From: Paenibacillus spongiae
Lineage (GTDB): Bacteria > Bacillota > Bacilli > Paenibacillales > Paenibacillaceae
Assembly (NCBI RefSeq): GCF_024734895.1
Contig: NZ_CP091430.1
Location: 4,358,501 to 4,422,500, forward strand
DNA length: 64,000 nt
Direction of reading: 5' to 3'
Shown here: positions 36,862 to 44,414 of the stretch, in pieces
How positions within the stretch are numbered: the stretch's first letter is position 1
Layout of the letters: each line of letters begins with the position of its first letter
The notes under the pieces: model-generated
The model's input: the letters and a program-made list of their open reading frames with translations, nothing else
Told to the model about the DNA's origin: nothing
The model's database searches: none
Translations under genes and position numbers: made by a program

Positions 36862-38778
36862 ATGCGGATCAAATGGAGTTTGATGATCGCGCTCATTCTG
36901 GCCTTGCAAGCCGGCTTGGCGACCTCGGGGACGGCGAATGCCGGAAGTGCGGATCGCGTCACACAATATCGCGTCTATCAGAACGATAAGCCGCTGAAAG
37001 AATTCGCAAGCGAGGCGCAGGCGCTCGCCTATGCGAAGAGCTTCGCTTACAGCCATGTCGAGAAGATCGAAGGTCGAGTATGGATGTGGGATAACTTCCC
37101 CCGCTACAAAGTTTATGAAGGCGGTTACTCCACGGACAGCCGGGAATTCCGCACCTTGGCAGAAGCAAGGACGTTTGCGAAGAAGCTGCGTTTTGCGCAA
37201 ATACGCGACCTGCAGCAGCCGGGCTGGGTGGAAGGTACATATCCGAAATATCAGCTCTACCAAGGGGATAAGACGCTCCCGCAATGGAGCTTCGCTACGA
37301 TCGCCGAGGCCAAGAAGGCCGCAAAGTTCTACACCAATATGCATCTGATCGAACTGGCGACGAATCAATGGGTGTGGGATAACCTGACCGCTGCACAGAA
37401 GAATGACCAGCGAGCGGCCACACCCGTATATGACTTAACCGTCAACGGCGAATCGAGAGGCGGCACCAAATACTCGTTCCTGCTGGACGCGATTCGGGAA
37501 TCCGCTCCGGTTGCAGGCAGCGCTGTGGTGAATACGGCGACTGGCCGGACCGTACATCAAAACACGCCGCCATTTACCGTGCTGCAAAATGGCAAGAAGG
37601 TCCGCTCCTTCTACAGCTTGGGCAGCGCCATCCCATATGCCAAGTCGTTCGCATCGGCTTCCATCGTCAAGGACGGGGCAGCCTGGTGGACGAACGTCCC
37701 CTACTTGACGGTGACACAGGGCAATCGTAAGCTCGGTCAATACCATACCCGCAAAGCGGCAGTTGCGAAGGCATCGGCCTACTCCGGCTCGGTGGTGACG
37801 ACGGATAGCGGCCGCGCAATCTGGAATAATAAGTCGAAGCTCCGTTATCTGGCCTGGAACGGTACGTCAAGCAGCCCGACCATCGAATCGCAGGTCGCGC
37901 AGACGCAAGGACTCGATATCGACTCGCCGACCTGGTTCGTACTAAGCTCGGCAGACGGCACGCTGACGGATCGTTCCGATCCCGCGCTTGTCGAGACCAT
38001 GCGCAAGGCGGGCATTCAGGTCATGCCTCTCGTTCACAATCAGTTCGATAGTGCCATGACGAGCGCGTTCCTTCGCAATTCAGCTGCGAAGTCGAAGTTC
38101 ATATCGTCGCTTGTCGGAAGACTTGTTGAGCTTAAAGTACCTGGAATCAACCTGGATTTCGAAGGTCTGGCAGGCGGAGACCGGGGGCTGTACACCTCCT
38201 TCGTCCGCGACTTCACCAAGGCCGCTCATCAGAAAGGCTTGACCGTATCGATCGATCTGCCGCGCGGCGATGTCAGCTGGGATCATAAAACCGCTTATGA
38301 TCATGCGGCGCTTGCGGACATTGTCGATATGATTATGATCATGGCTTATGATCAGCACTGGCAGGGCAGCGATCGAGCCGGCTCCGTCGGCGGCCTTCGC
38401 TGGGTCGAGGACGGCGTGAAGCAGTTTCTTGCCTACGGCATTCCCCGAAACAAGCTCATGCTCGGCATTCCATTCTACGTACGGGAATGGCGGATCGACG
38501 GTAACGGAAGGCTCGTCGATAACAAAGCGATTCTGATGAAGAATATTCCTGCAATCATTCAAAATAACGGAGCTAAAGGCGTTCTTGACCCTGTATCGGG
38601 TCAAATGAAATATACGTATTATAAAGACGGGTATGCGCATGTATTCTGGGCAGAGACGGCTGCCACTGTGAAGGCGCGGATCGCGATTGCCAAGAAATAC
38701 GATCTTGCCGGCATCGCGATCTGGCGGCTCGGTTATGAAAGCGCAGATCTATGGACGATGATGCTGCAGCAGAAATAA
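36862..38778 (+). CDS. Secreted GH18-type glycosidase with N-terminal repeats
   Basis: 638 residues from this ATG. Signal peptide to about 28 (AGLATSGTANA), then about six divergent repeats of 45-55 residues (…YRVYQND…LAYAKSF…; …YKVYEGG…ARTFAKKL…; …YQLYQGD…) to about 330, then a glycoside hydrolase 18 barrel. The catalytic strand reads INLDFEG near 430, i.e. the DxxDxDxE motif reduced to its final D-x-E; MIMAYDQHWQ is the usual strand-6 motif. Such proteins in spore formers cut chitin-like or muropeptide glycans. GAGGAG fits a TTG start at 36853 slightly better than the ATG; the difference is three residues. Confidence 0.85.
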   Translation: MRIKWSLMIALILALQAGLATSGTANAGSADRVTQYRVYQNDKPLKEFASEAQALAYAKSFAYSHVEKIEGRVWMWDNFPRYKVYEGGYSTDSREFRTLAEARTFAKKLRFAQIRDLQQPGWVEGTYPKYQLYQGDKTLPQWSFATIAEAKKAAKFYTNMHLIELATNQWVWDNLTAAQKNDQRAATPVYDLTVNGESRGGTKYSFLLDAIRESAPVAGSAVVNTATGRTVHQNTPPFTVLQNGKKVRSFYSLGSAIPYAKSFASASIVKDGAAWWTNVPYLTVTQGNRKLGQYHTRKAAVAKASAYSGSVVTTDSGRAIWNNKSKLRYLAWNGTSSSPTIESQVAQTQGLDIDSPTWFVLSSADGTLTDRSDPALVETMRKAGIQVMPLVHNQFDSAMTSAFLRNSAAKSKFISSLVGRLVELKVPGINLDFEGLAGGDRGLYTSFVRDFTKAAHQKGLTVSIDLPRGDVSWDHKTAYDHAALADIVDMIMIMAYDQHWQGSDRAGSVGGLRWVEDGVKQFLAYGIPRNKLMLGIPFYVREWRIDGNGRLVDNKAILMKNIPAIIQNNGAKGVLDPVSGQMKYTYYKDGYAHVFWAETAATVKARIAIAKKYDLAGIAIWRLGYESADLWTMMLQQK

Positions 38779-38807
38779 CGGGATTTGAAATATTTGAAAT
38801 TAACGAG

Positions 38808-38860
38808 CAAGGCAGTCATGAAGCGCAAACGATGCGTTCAAATGACTGCCTTGTGTTTTT
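38808..38860 (+). terminator. Terminator of the GH18-type gene
   Basis: A perfect 12-bp stem CAAGGCAGTCAT/ATGACTGCCTTG (38808-38819 with 38842-38853), with a loop of 22 bases that pairs partly on itself, then TGTTTTT. It lies between two converging genes and may serve both. Confidence 0.85.
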
Positions 38861-38867
38861 CAGTGTC

Positions 38868-39848
38868 TTATTTTATTTCTTCCATAAATCCCCTAAAGTT
38901 TTCAACGATTTCTTTTGATTTGGTATGGTGTAAATAGTGACTTCCTTCAAATGTTATCATTTTCCCATGTACAGAATCTTTGATTTGCTCTTCGTGTAAG
39001 GATACCCAATCTTCCCTGTCTGTATTATTTGCTTGTACAAATAAAAGAAGAGGAAGATCTTTGGGGAATGTTAAATGTTCAGCCGCCTTAAAATTTGGAT
39101 AAAGATTTTCCAATTCATTCAACATCGTGTTATTAAACATGTTTTTGTGCGTAAACAAAATCATTTGTTCTTTTGTTTCATCATCATATGGCATTCCAGC
39201 ATATGGATCAGCATCAAATTTCAATGTCAATCTGGCGAGACCTGATTCTTTGAAAAATTTAAAGGTTCTTAATGGTAATTCAACATCCATACCGCCTTGC
39301 GATGGAACACTGGTATCGATCCCGACAAATGCACTCACTTCGTTTGGATATTTATTCACATAATCGAGTCCGTAAATGCCTGCAATGGAGTGGCCCATTA
39401 GAATAAATCGGTCAATATTAAGCTGCTGGATAGCTTCATGAATTTCACTTACAATATTTTCAGTGCTTCGTTCCTTGTCGGTTCTATCGCTCAATCCATA
39501 ACCGAAAGGCTCAACCACGACTACTTTGTAAAACGGAGACAGCTCTTCTATGAGCGGCTTAAAATCAAGCGCTGGTGCCGCTGTTCCTTGACCAGGCAGG
39601 AGCACGATTGTTTCTTCGCCTTTTCCTTGAATCAAAACATTCATGTTTTTCCCATCTACAGGCACAAATTGACCATAGGACTGTATTTTGCCTTGCTCTG
39701 ATTTGCTGCTGATCTTATCAATTAGAAAGACAATGGCTAGAAATACTATTATTGCTATTACTAACACTGCCATTGATTTAAGTATAATGTTAAGCACTTT
39801 TTTCATTTTACTAGCTGGTTTTCTACTCGTTGTCGTATCCGCCTTCAT
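38868..39848 (-). CDS. Membrane-anchored alpha/beta hydrolase
   Basis: 326 residues. One N-terminal membrane segment (about 18-42), then an alpha/beta hydrolase fold: LLPGQGTAAPALDF oxyanion region, VVVEPFGYGLSD, the nucleophile elbow GHSIAG, and the catalytic His near the end (FEGSHYLHHT). The substrate is unknown. The gene is clearly more AT-rich than its neighbours and uses A/T-ending codons, which suggests it was acquired. AGAGGG precedes the ATG at 39848. Confidence 0.85.
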   Translation of the reverse strand: MKADTTTSRKPASKMKKVLNIILKSMAVLVIAIIVFLAIVFLIDKISSKSEQGKIQSYGQFVPVDGKNMNVLIQGKGEETIVLLPGQGTAAPALDFKPLIEELSPFYKVVVVEPFGYGLSDRTDKERSTENIVSEIHEAIQQLNIDRFILMGHSIAGIYGLDYVNKYPNEVSAFVGIDTSVPSQGGMDVELPLRTFKFFKESGLARLTLKFDADPYAGMPYDDETKEQMILFTHKNMFNNTMLNELENLYPNFKAAEHLTFPKDLPLLLFVQANNTDREDWVSLHEEQIKDSVHGKMITFEGSHYLHHTKSKEIVENFRGFMEEIK

Positions 39849-39990
39849 CTTCGTACCCTCTTGTATGTTCACTCGCATCTTCTCCTGTCGCTATCTATAT
39901 GTTGGACTGCCTTAACGGTCCGTTAAGGAGAGCTTACACGACGAAGATGTACTCTCTATGACGACAATATGAACTGAATATGAACGAGTG

Positions 39991-40044
39991 AAAAAGAATG
40001 CTGCGGCATCACATGCAAGGATGCTTGCACTAATGCCGCAGCAT
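39991..40044 (-). terminator. Terminator of the two-component operon
   Basis: A perfect 12-bp stem ATGCTGCGGCAT/ATGCCGCAGCAT (40033-40044 with 39998-40009), inner TGCAAG/CTTGCA arms, followed on the minus strand by TCTTTTT. It is 48 bases past the kinase stop. Confidence 0.88.
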
Positions 40045-40091
40045 GGAGAATACGAAACCGCTTCAAGACGAATGATACCATACGAATCTAA

Positions 40092-41459
40092 CTAATCTGT
40101 CGGCGTTGTGATTGGCAAGGTGACAATGACGGTCGTTCCTCGGCCGGGCTCACTTTCCACTCGGATGTCACCTTGATGAAGCGATACGATCTGTTTAACG
40201 ATGGCAAGTCCCATACCGCTGCCGCCATACTTACGACTGTGGGAACGATCGGCCTTAAAAAACCGTTCGAATATACGCTTCTGGTCCTCGAGGGAAATGC
40301 CAATGCCAGTGTCGGATATTCGGACTATCACGTTTTTGATATCTTGTTTGATGCTGACGTTAATAACGCCGCCATCCATGGAAAATTTGATGCTATTGCC
40401 GAGTATGTTCGTCCATACCTGGTTTAATAGATCATGATCAGCCATTATTCGAACGGCCTTCAAATGGAGATCGAAACGGATGTTGCGAGCCGACCATTGC
40501 GGCTGGATCGCGACGATGACTCGTCTGATCTGTTCATCAAGGCTGAACGTGACCAACCGCAGTTGCTGTGACTGCGATTCAAGCAAACTCAGCTTTAGCA
40601 GGCTATCGCTCATCTTGGACATCCGATCTGCTTCAGCGATGATAATATCGAGATAACGGCTTCGCTCGTTATCTGTGATGCTTACTTGCTTGAGCGCTAG
40701 AGCATAACCAGATATCGAGGTGAGCGGCGACTGAATTTCATGAGATACGTTCGATACGAAATCCCTGCGCATCTGCTCAAGTTGCTGCAGATCGTGCATC
40801 ATTTCTTCGAAGCTGCGAGCCAAAGTACCTAGCTCACCCTTTTGCTTAATATTTAGCTTGACGCTGAAATCTCCACCTGCGATACGCCTAGTCGCTTTTG
40901 TCAGTTTTTTGATCGGTCTGACTAGGAACACGGCAGCAATCAGAATCACCAGGCTTCCTGCTATCAACGAATAGGTTAAAAAGTTCAAAATCCACTTTGT
41001 GATAAAAGAGGCGGAAGGTGGGGCGATCGGTTCTATAAACATCGCTTTCGTTCCCATATCCGTTGTCAACGGCATCCCTAAGAGAACAGTAGAAACACCA
41101 CTCGGATTGACTTGAACAACATCTCCATCTAGTACACTTATTACTTGTTCCATAGACACAGTAACAGGTTTGTGTCCGTTAAGCGCTCCGTAAGACTGGA
41201 ACTCACCCGTTTCTTCGTAAATTCGAATATGATAGGATTTGAGCTGATTCATTCCACTTAAGAACGTGTCCGCTTCACCTAACGGCAATGTCTCGTAAAT
41301 CCGCGAGATGTCCTGACCGAAGTGAAGTAAGGGAATTCGCAGGTTTTCGTTCAATTTATCTTCAAATATCCAAGTTGCCACATAAAAGGAAATGATCGTG
41401 CCCCCGATTACGGAGACTAGAAATGTCAGGACTACGCGTATATATAAGGATCTGATCAT
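40092..41459 (-). CDS. Sensor histidine kinase
   Basis: 455 residues. Membrane segment 1 at about 8-28, an outside domain of about 130 residues, membrane segment 2 (LTYSLIAGSLVILIAAVFLV), HAMP linker, then the H-box FVSNVSHEIQSPLTS with the phospho-accepting His near 239, N-box (QVWTNILGNSIKFS), and G-boxes DTGIGI and GSGMGLAIVKQ. All catalytic motifs are complete. Signal unknown. The start overlaps the response regulator stop by four bases. Confidence 0.93.
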   Translation of the reverse strand: MIRSLYIRVVLTFLVSVIGGTIISFYVATWIFEDKLNENLRIPLLHFGQDISRIYETLPLGEADTFLSGMNQLKSYHIRIYEETGEFQSYGALNGHKPVTVSMEQVISVLDGDVVQVNPSGVSTVLLGMPLTTDMGTKAMFIEPIAPPSASFITKWILNFLTYSLIAGSLVILIAAVFLVRPIKKLTKATRRIAGGDFSVKLNIKQKGELGTLARSFEEMMHDLQQLEQMRRDFVSNVSHEIQSPLTSISGYALALKQVSITDNERSRYLDIIIAEADRMSKMSDSLLKLSLLESQSQQLRLVTFSLDEQIRRVIVAIQPQWSARNIRFDLHLKAVRIMADHDLLNQVWTNILGNSIKFSMDGGVINVSIKQDIKNVIVRISDTGIGISLEDQKRIFERFFKADRSHSRKYGGSGMGLAIVKQIVSLHQGDIRVESEPGRGTTVIVTLPITTPTD

Positions 41460-42130
41460 TCGTAAACCTCAAGCCGGTAGCCAAGACCACGCACCGTCTC
41501 GATACGAAAATCGGGTGTTGTCGCGAACCGTTCGCGCAGGCGTTTAATATGCACATCTATCGTTCGATCATCTCCTGCGTAATCGATCCCCCAAATTTGA
41601 TCGATCAACTGCTCGCGCGTATAGACTTGTCCGGGTGTTCCAGCGAGCTTGTACAGCAATTCGAACTCCTTGAGCGGCAACGTGATCGACTCTGTCCCTC
41701 TCATCACCTTATAGGTCTGCCGGTCAAGAATGATGTTGCCGAACCGGATCGACTGCGTGGAGCCGATCCGGTATCGTTTCAGCAATGCTCTAACACGAGC
41801 CGTCAACTCCAACGGATCGAATGGTTTCGTCAAATAATCATCCGTGCCAAGCTCGAACCCTTTCACTTTCTCCCATGTTTCGCCCCTCGCAGTCAGCATA
41901 AGTAAGGGAAGATCAGGATTGGCTCTTCGGAGCTCCTTGCATAACGTCCAACCATCCATAATCGGCATCATAATATCGAGCACGACAAGATCGACATGCG
42001 TTGAGGCGTAGACGGTCAGTGCTTCCTTGCCGTCCGCGGCTTCGGCTGTTGTGAATCCGTCGTTGCGCAGAAATAAACAGACAAGTTCGCGTATGTTCGC
42101 ATCGTCGTCAGCAACCAGTATAGTAGGCAT
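41456..42130 (-). CDS. OmpR/PhoB-family response regulator
   Basis: 224 residues. Receiver domain with the acidic pair DDD at 8-10, phospho-acceptor D52 in VVLDIMMP, Thr in LMLTARG and Lys in YLTKPFDP; then a winged-helix DNA-binding domain (DDRTIDVHIKRLRERF). It pairs with the adjacent kinase. The promoter region is abutted by the right end of an IS200/IS605-type element (see 42182). Confidence 0.94.
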   Translation of the reverse strand: MPTILVADDDANIRELVCLFLRNDGFTTAEAADGKEALTVYASTHVDLVVLDIMMPIMDGWTLCKELRRANPDLPLLMLTARGETWEKVKGFELGTDDYLTKPFDPLELTARVRALLKRYRIGSTQSIRFGNIILDRQTYKVMRGTESITLPLKEFELLYKLAGTPGQVYTREQLIDQIWGIDYAGDDRTIDVHIKRLRERFATTPDFRIETVRGLGYRLEVYE

Positions 42131-42181
42131 CCGTTCCCTCTTTCCCTGTTGTCCATCCTATATTGAAGTAACCATTATACT

Positions 42182-42300
42182 TTGAACTACCCCCGCCTAC
42201 GCTTGCTTAGAGGCGAGGGATTCCTGGGAGCAGCCGACTCCTGTCAGCTTCTAATCCAGGCGATCCCTGTCGTCCCGACAGTTCAGCTTGCCTTACATGG
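42182..42300 (-). ncRNA. Likely TnpB omegaRNA and element right end
   Basis: Directly after the tnpB stop the minus-strand RNA contains hairpins typical of an omegaRNA scaffold: CTGTCG/CGACAG (42267-42281), GGAG/CTCC, and the terminal right-end stem CCCTCGCCT/AGGCGGGGG (42211-42219 with 42190-42198), then GTAGTTCAA at the end. By analogy with IS605-family elements the guide would start just after, with AGTATAATGGTTACTTCAAT (from 42181 downward). The 5' limit of the RNA, which normally reaches into tnpB, is a guess. Confidence 0.65.
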
Positions 42301-43408
42301 CAAGCAAACGCAAGCCTTCTTTCCTTATGTTTACGGCTGCATTATGGTCGCGATCATGATGGCTCCCGCATGCCGGACATCTCCACTCCCGCAACTGCAA
42401 TTGCTTGACTTCCTGGTTGCGGTATTCACATACCGAGTATAGCTGGCTGGAGGGAAATGTTTTCCCGATGATGACGATCGTTCGCCCATACCAGTTCGCT
42501 TTGTATGCCAATAGTTTACGGAACAAGGACCAGGATACATCGGCGATGCTCTTGGCCAGTTTGTGATTTTGTTGCATGTTTTGCACGGACAAGTCTTCCA
42601 GGCAGATCGTTTGGTTTTCACGGATCAACCGGGTTGACGCCTTGTGCAGAAAGTCGAGCCTACCGTTCGTAATGCGTTCATGCAGACGCGCCACTTTCAG
42701 GCGGGCTTTCTCGCGGTTTTTTCCGCCTTTGGCACGGCGTGACATTCTCCGCTGCCATTTGGCCAGTTTGGCTTCGTGGCGGCTCAAGAATCTGGGAATG
42801 TCGATTTTGTCGCCACCCGACAAGGTCGCGAAATGCTTCAAGCCAAGATCAACACCAACTGCTGGGTCTTGCGGTACCGGTACGTAAGGATAAGCGAGCA
42901 TCTGGCAACAGACGGCAACGAAGTATTTTCCGCTCGGCGTGCGTCTAACGGTAGCCGATAAGATCCGTCCCACGATTTCACGACTTTGGGCAAAACAAAC
43001 GAAGCCAAGCTTGGGTAAGCGAATGCGGCTGCCTTCTGCCCTAATGGAATCGTTATTGTTTTTGGAGGTGTAGCTCTGTTCCCGCCCATGCTTTTTTTTG
43101 AAGCAAGGATAATCGTTTCGTTTTCCAAAGAATCCTTGAAACGCCTCATCCAATGCTTTCAGGGCACTTTGAAGCGCTGTTGCATCGACTTCCGCTAACC
43201 ATTCGTGATCTTGTTTCAATGAAGGAAGCTGTTTGGAGCAAGCGGTATACCCCAGGAGTTTTTGTTCGATACGATAGGTTTGCCTGCGCGCGGCAAGGAA
43301 ATGATTGAAGACGAACCGGCAGCAGCCCAGCGTTTTATTGATAAGTAATTTCTGCTCCATTGTCGGATAGAGACGAAAGCGGAAAGCCTTGTGTATGGGA
43401 ATCACCAC
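42293..43408 (-). CDS. tnpB: RNA-guided nuclease TnpB (IS605 OrfB family)
   Basis: 371 residues. N-terminal OrfB domain ([12 protein letters not shown]), then RuvC: first Asp in GVDLGLKHF near 186, Glu in ICLEDLSV near 270, last Asp in [10 protein letters not shown] near 352, all present. The zinc ribbon is odd: the usual first C-x-x-C is YSVC (Tyr replaces the first Cys, near 319), while the second pair CPAC is normal, so metal binding may be weakened. GTG-GTG start near AGGTGG; extended -10 upstream. Confidence 0.88.
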   Translation of the reverse strand: MVIPIHKAFRFRLYPTMEQKLLINKTLGCCRFVFNHFLAARRQTYRIEQKLLGYTACSKQLPSLKQDHEWLAEVDATALQSALKALDEAFQGFFGKRNDYPCFKKKHGREQSYTSKNNNDSIRAEGSRIRLPKLGFVCFAQSREIVGRILSATVRRTPSGKYFVAVCCQMLAYPYVPVPQDPAVGVDLGLKHFATLSGGDKIDIPRFLSRHEAKLAKWQRRMSRRAKGGKNREKARLKVARLHERITNGRLDFLHKASTRLIRENQTICLEDLSVQNMQQNHKLAKSIADVSWSLFRKLLAYKANWYGRTIVIIGKTFPSSQLYSVCEYRNQEVKQLQLREWRCPACGSHHDRDHNAAVNIRKEGLRLLAM

Positions 43409-43428
43409 CTGAGGCTGAGGATATCCTT

Positions 43429-43437
43429 ATTATAGCA
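43429..43437 (-). promoter_or_regulatory. Extended -10 upstream of tnpB
   Basis: TGCTATAAT on the minus strand, 20 bases before the GTG start region. No good -35 is seen 16-18 bases upstream. It lies inside the element, as is usual for tnpB. Confidence 0.5.
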
Positions 43438-43745
43438 CATACGTTCGTGGTCTTCGTATTTTTTAAGCACTATATTCCCTATTCCGAACAACACCAGTAG
43501 CGCATTCATCCCACCACCTATAAGAGGATGGGGGTCTTCTGCGCTAATGATGATAAATAAATTGAATACCCCCAATTCTTCTTATAATCAAGAACAGGAT
43601 ATCATGAAAGGTCGGATATTCATGCAACCTGTCCGTCTATTGACTAACAAAAAAGCAATAAAAAAGGGCTCAAAACCGAAATCAGTGCTTGACAAAACAA
43701 AAGGAAAATGAAGTTACAAGCGAAAGCATACTTGCATGAAGAATG

Positions 43746-43827
43746 TGCGGACACCAGAGACCTTATTTGCCTCGATTCTCTGCTTTTTGCAGGACTTGCG
43801 GACATGGAGCACCTTATTTAGCTTCAA
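43746..43827. repeat. Two-copy direct repeat, period 51
   Basis: TGCGGACA...GA-CACCTTATTT-GC/AGCTTC-type units begin at 43746 and 43797; both contain TGCGGACA, a short purine stretch, CCTTATTT and a C-T-C/T-C end. A palindrome TAACGGA/TCCGTTA (43858-43878) follows. The block lies in the one-kilobase gene-poor gap 43409-44414, outside the TnpB element, and has the look of a dispersed Paenibacillus intergenic repeat. Confidence 0.5.
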
Positions 43828-43894
43828 ATGTCAGGTTTAGGTTCCGTTTCACCCCTATAACGGATCCTGTGTCCGTTAGAATCCAGTTTGGACT

Positions 43895-44313
43895 TTAATC
43901 ATTGTAAATAGCGGCTTCTAGGTCCGTTGGGGTCAAGCCTGAACGCGTCATTTTGGCCTGATTAAACATTTTGGCGTATTCATCCATTTTCCAGCAGACA
44001 GAAACATCAGGCTTCACATCCATCGCTACGACATACGAAAGCACGGTCTTCGGATCATAGGACAGCCGCGCCTTTGCCGTACGGCCTCCATTGGTTATAT
44101 GAACTGGGAGGCGATCAGCGGCGAAAATTCACCAATGTCCGGATCATTTGCAATCGTTGCGATCATTTGCACATATCTTTGATCGATATTCCGTGATTGT
44201 TGCAAATCAATTCTGATGTCACTTTGGCCTACACCCATATTAGAAATAAAACCGGGAGACTGAAGCGCATTTTTTGTTAATAATGTAATAATGGATTTGC
44301 ATGAGCACATCAA
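43895..44313 (-). pseudogene. Frameshifted gene of unknown family
   Basis: Two frames join into one protein-like reading. 44313 to about 44125 gives 'SDIRIDLQQSRNIDQRYVQ…IATIANDPDIGEF'; from about 44127 the next frame continues 'FAADRLPVHITNGGRTAKAR…LSYDPKTVLSYVVAMDV…VCWKMDEYAKMF…' to TAA at 43895. The switch falls at a TTTT run, so a single indel probably broke the gene. Hydrophilic, no signal peptide or membrane segment in what remains. I do not recognise the family. A start codon with a ribosome site is not evident, so the 5' end may also be lost. Confidence 0.5.
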
Positions 44314-44414
44314 ATACCACCCAAGTTTTCTTTCATGACTCAGGTGGCGTTTTGTTTTCTATTAAACTACAGCTGTTATTCGCACGAAAGGAAATTATGA
44401 ATCGGTTAGTTGTT

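Larger units (their letters stand above)
42182..43552 (-). mobile_element. IS200/IS605-type (IS1341-like) TnpB-only element
   Basis: About 1.37 kb containing only tnpB. The right end is the hairpin and TTCAA tail near 42182-42219; the left end lies near 43515-43552, with an imperfect CCCCCATCC...GGTGGTGGGATG hairpin and a TTTAT (43553-43557, minus strand) just outside that fits the target/TAM motifs known for TnpB elements of this kind. No TnpA transposase is present, so it would need one supplied from elsewhere. No target duplication is expected. Left boundary accurate to perhaps 20 bases. Confidence 0.7.

Noticed and set aside
43746..43830. CRISPR-like repeats
   Set aside because: Only two imperfect units and no cas genes; repeat and spacer lengths do not fit an array.
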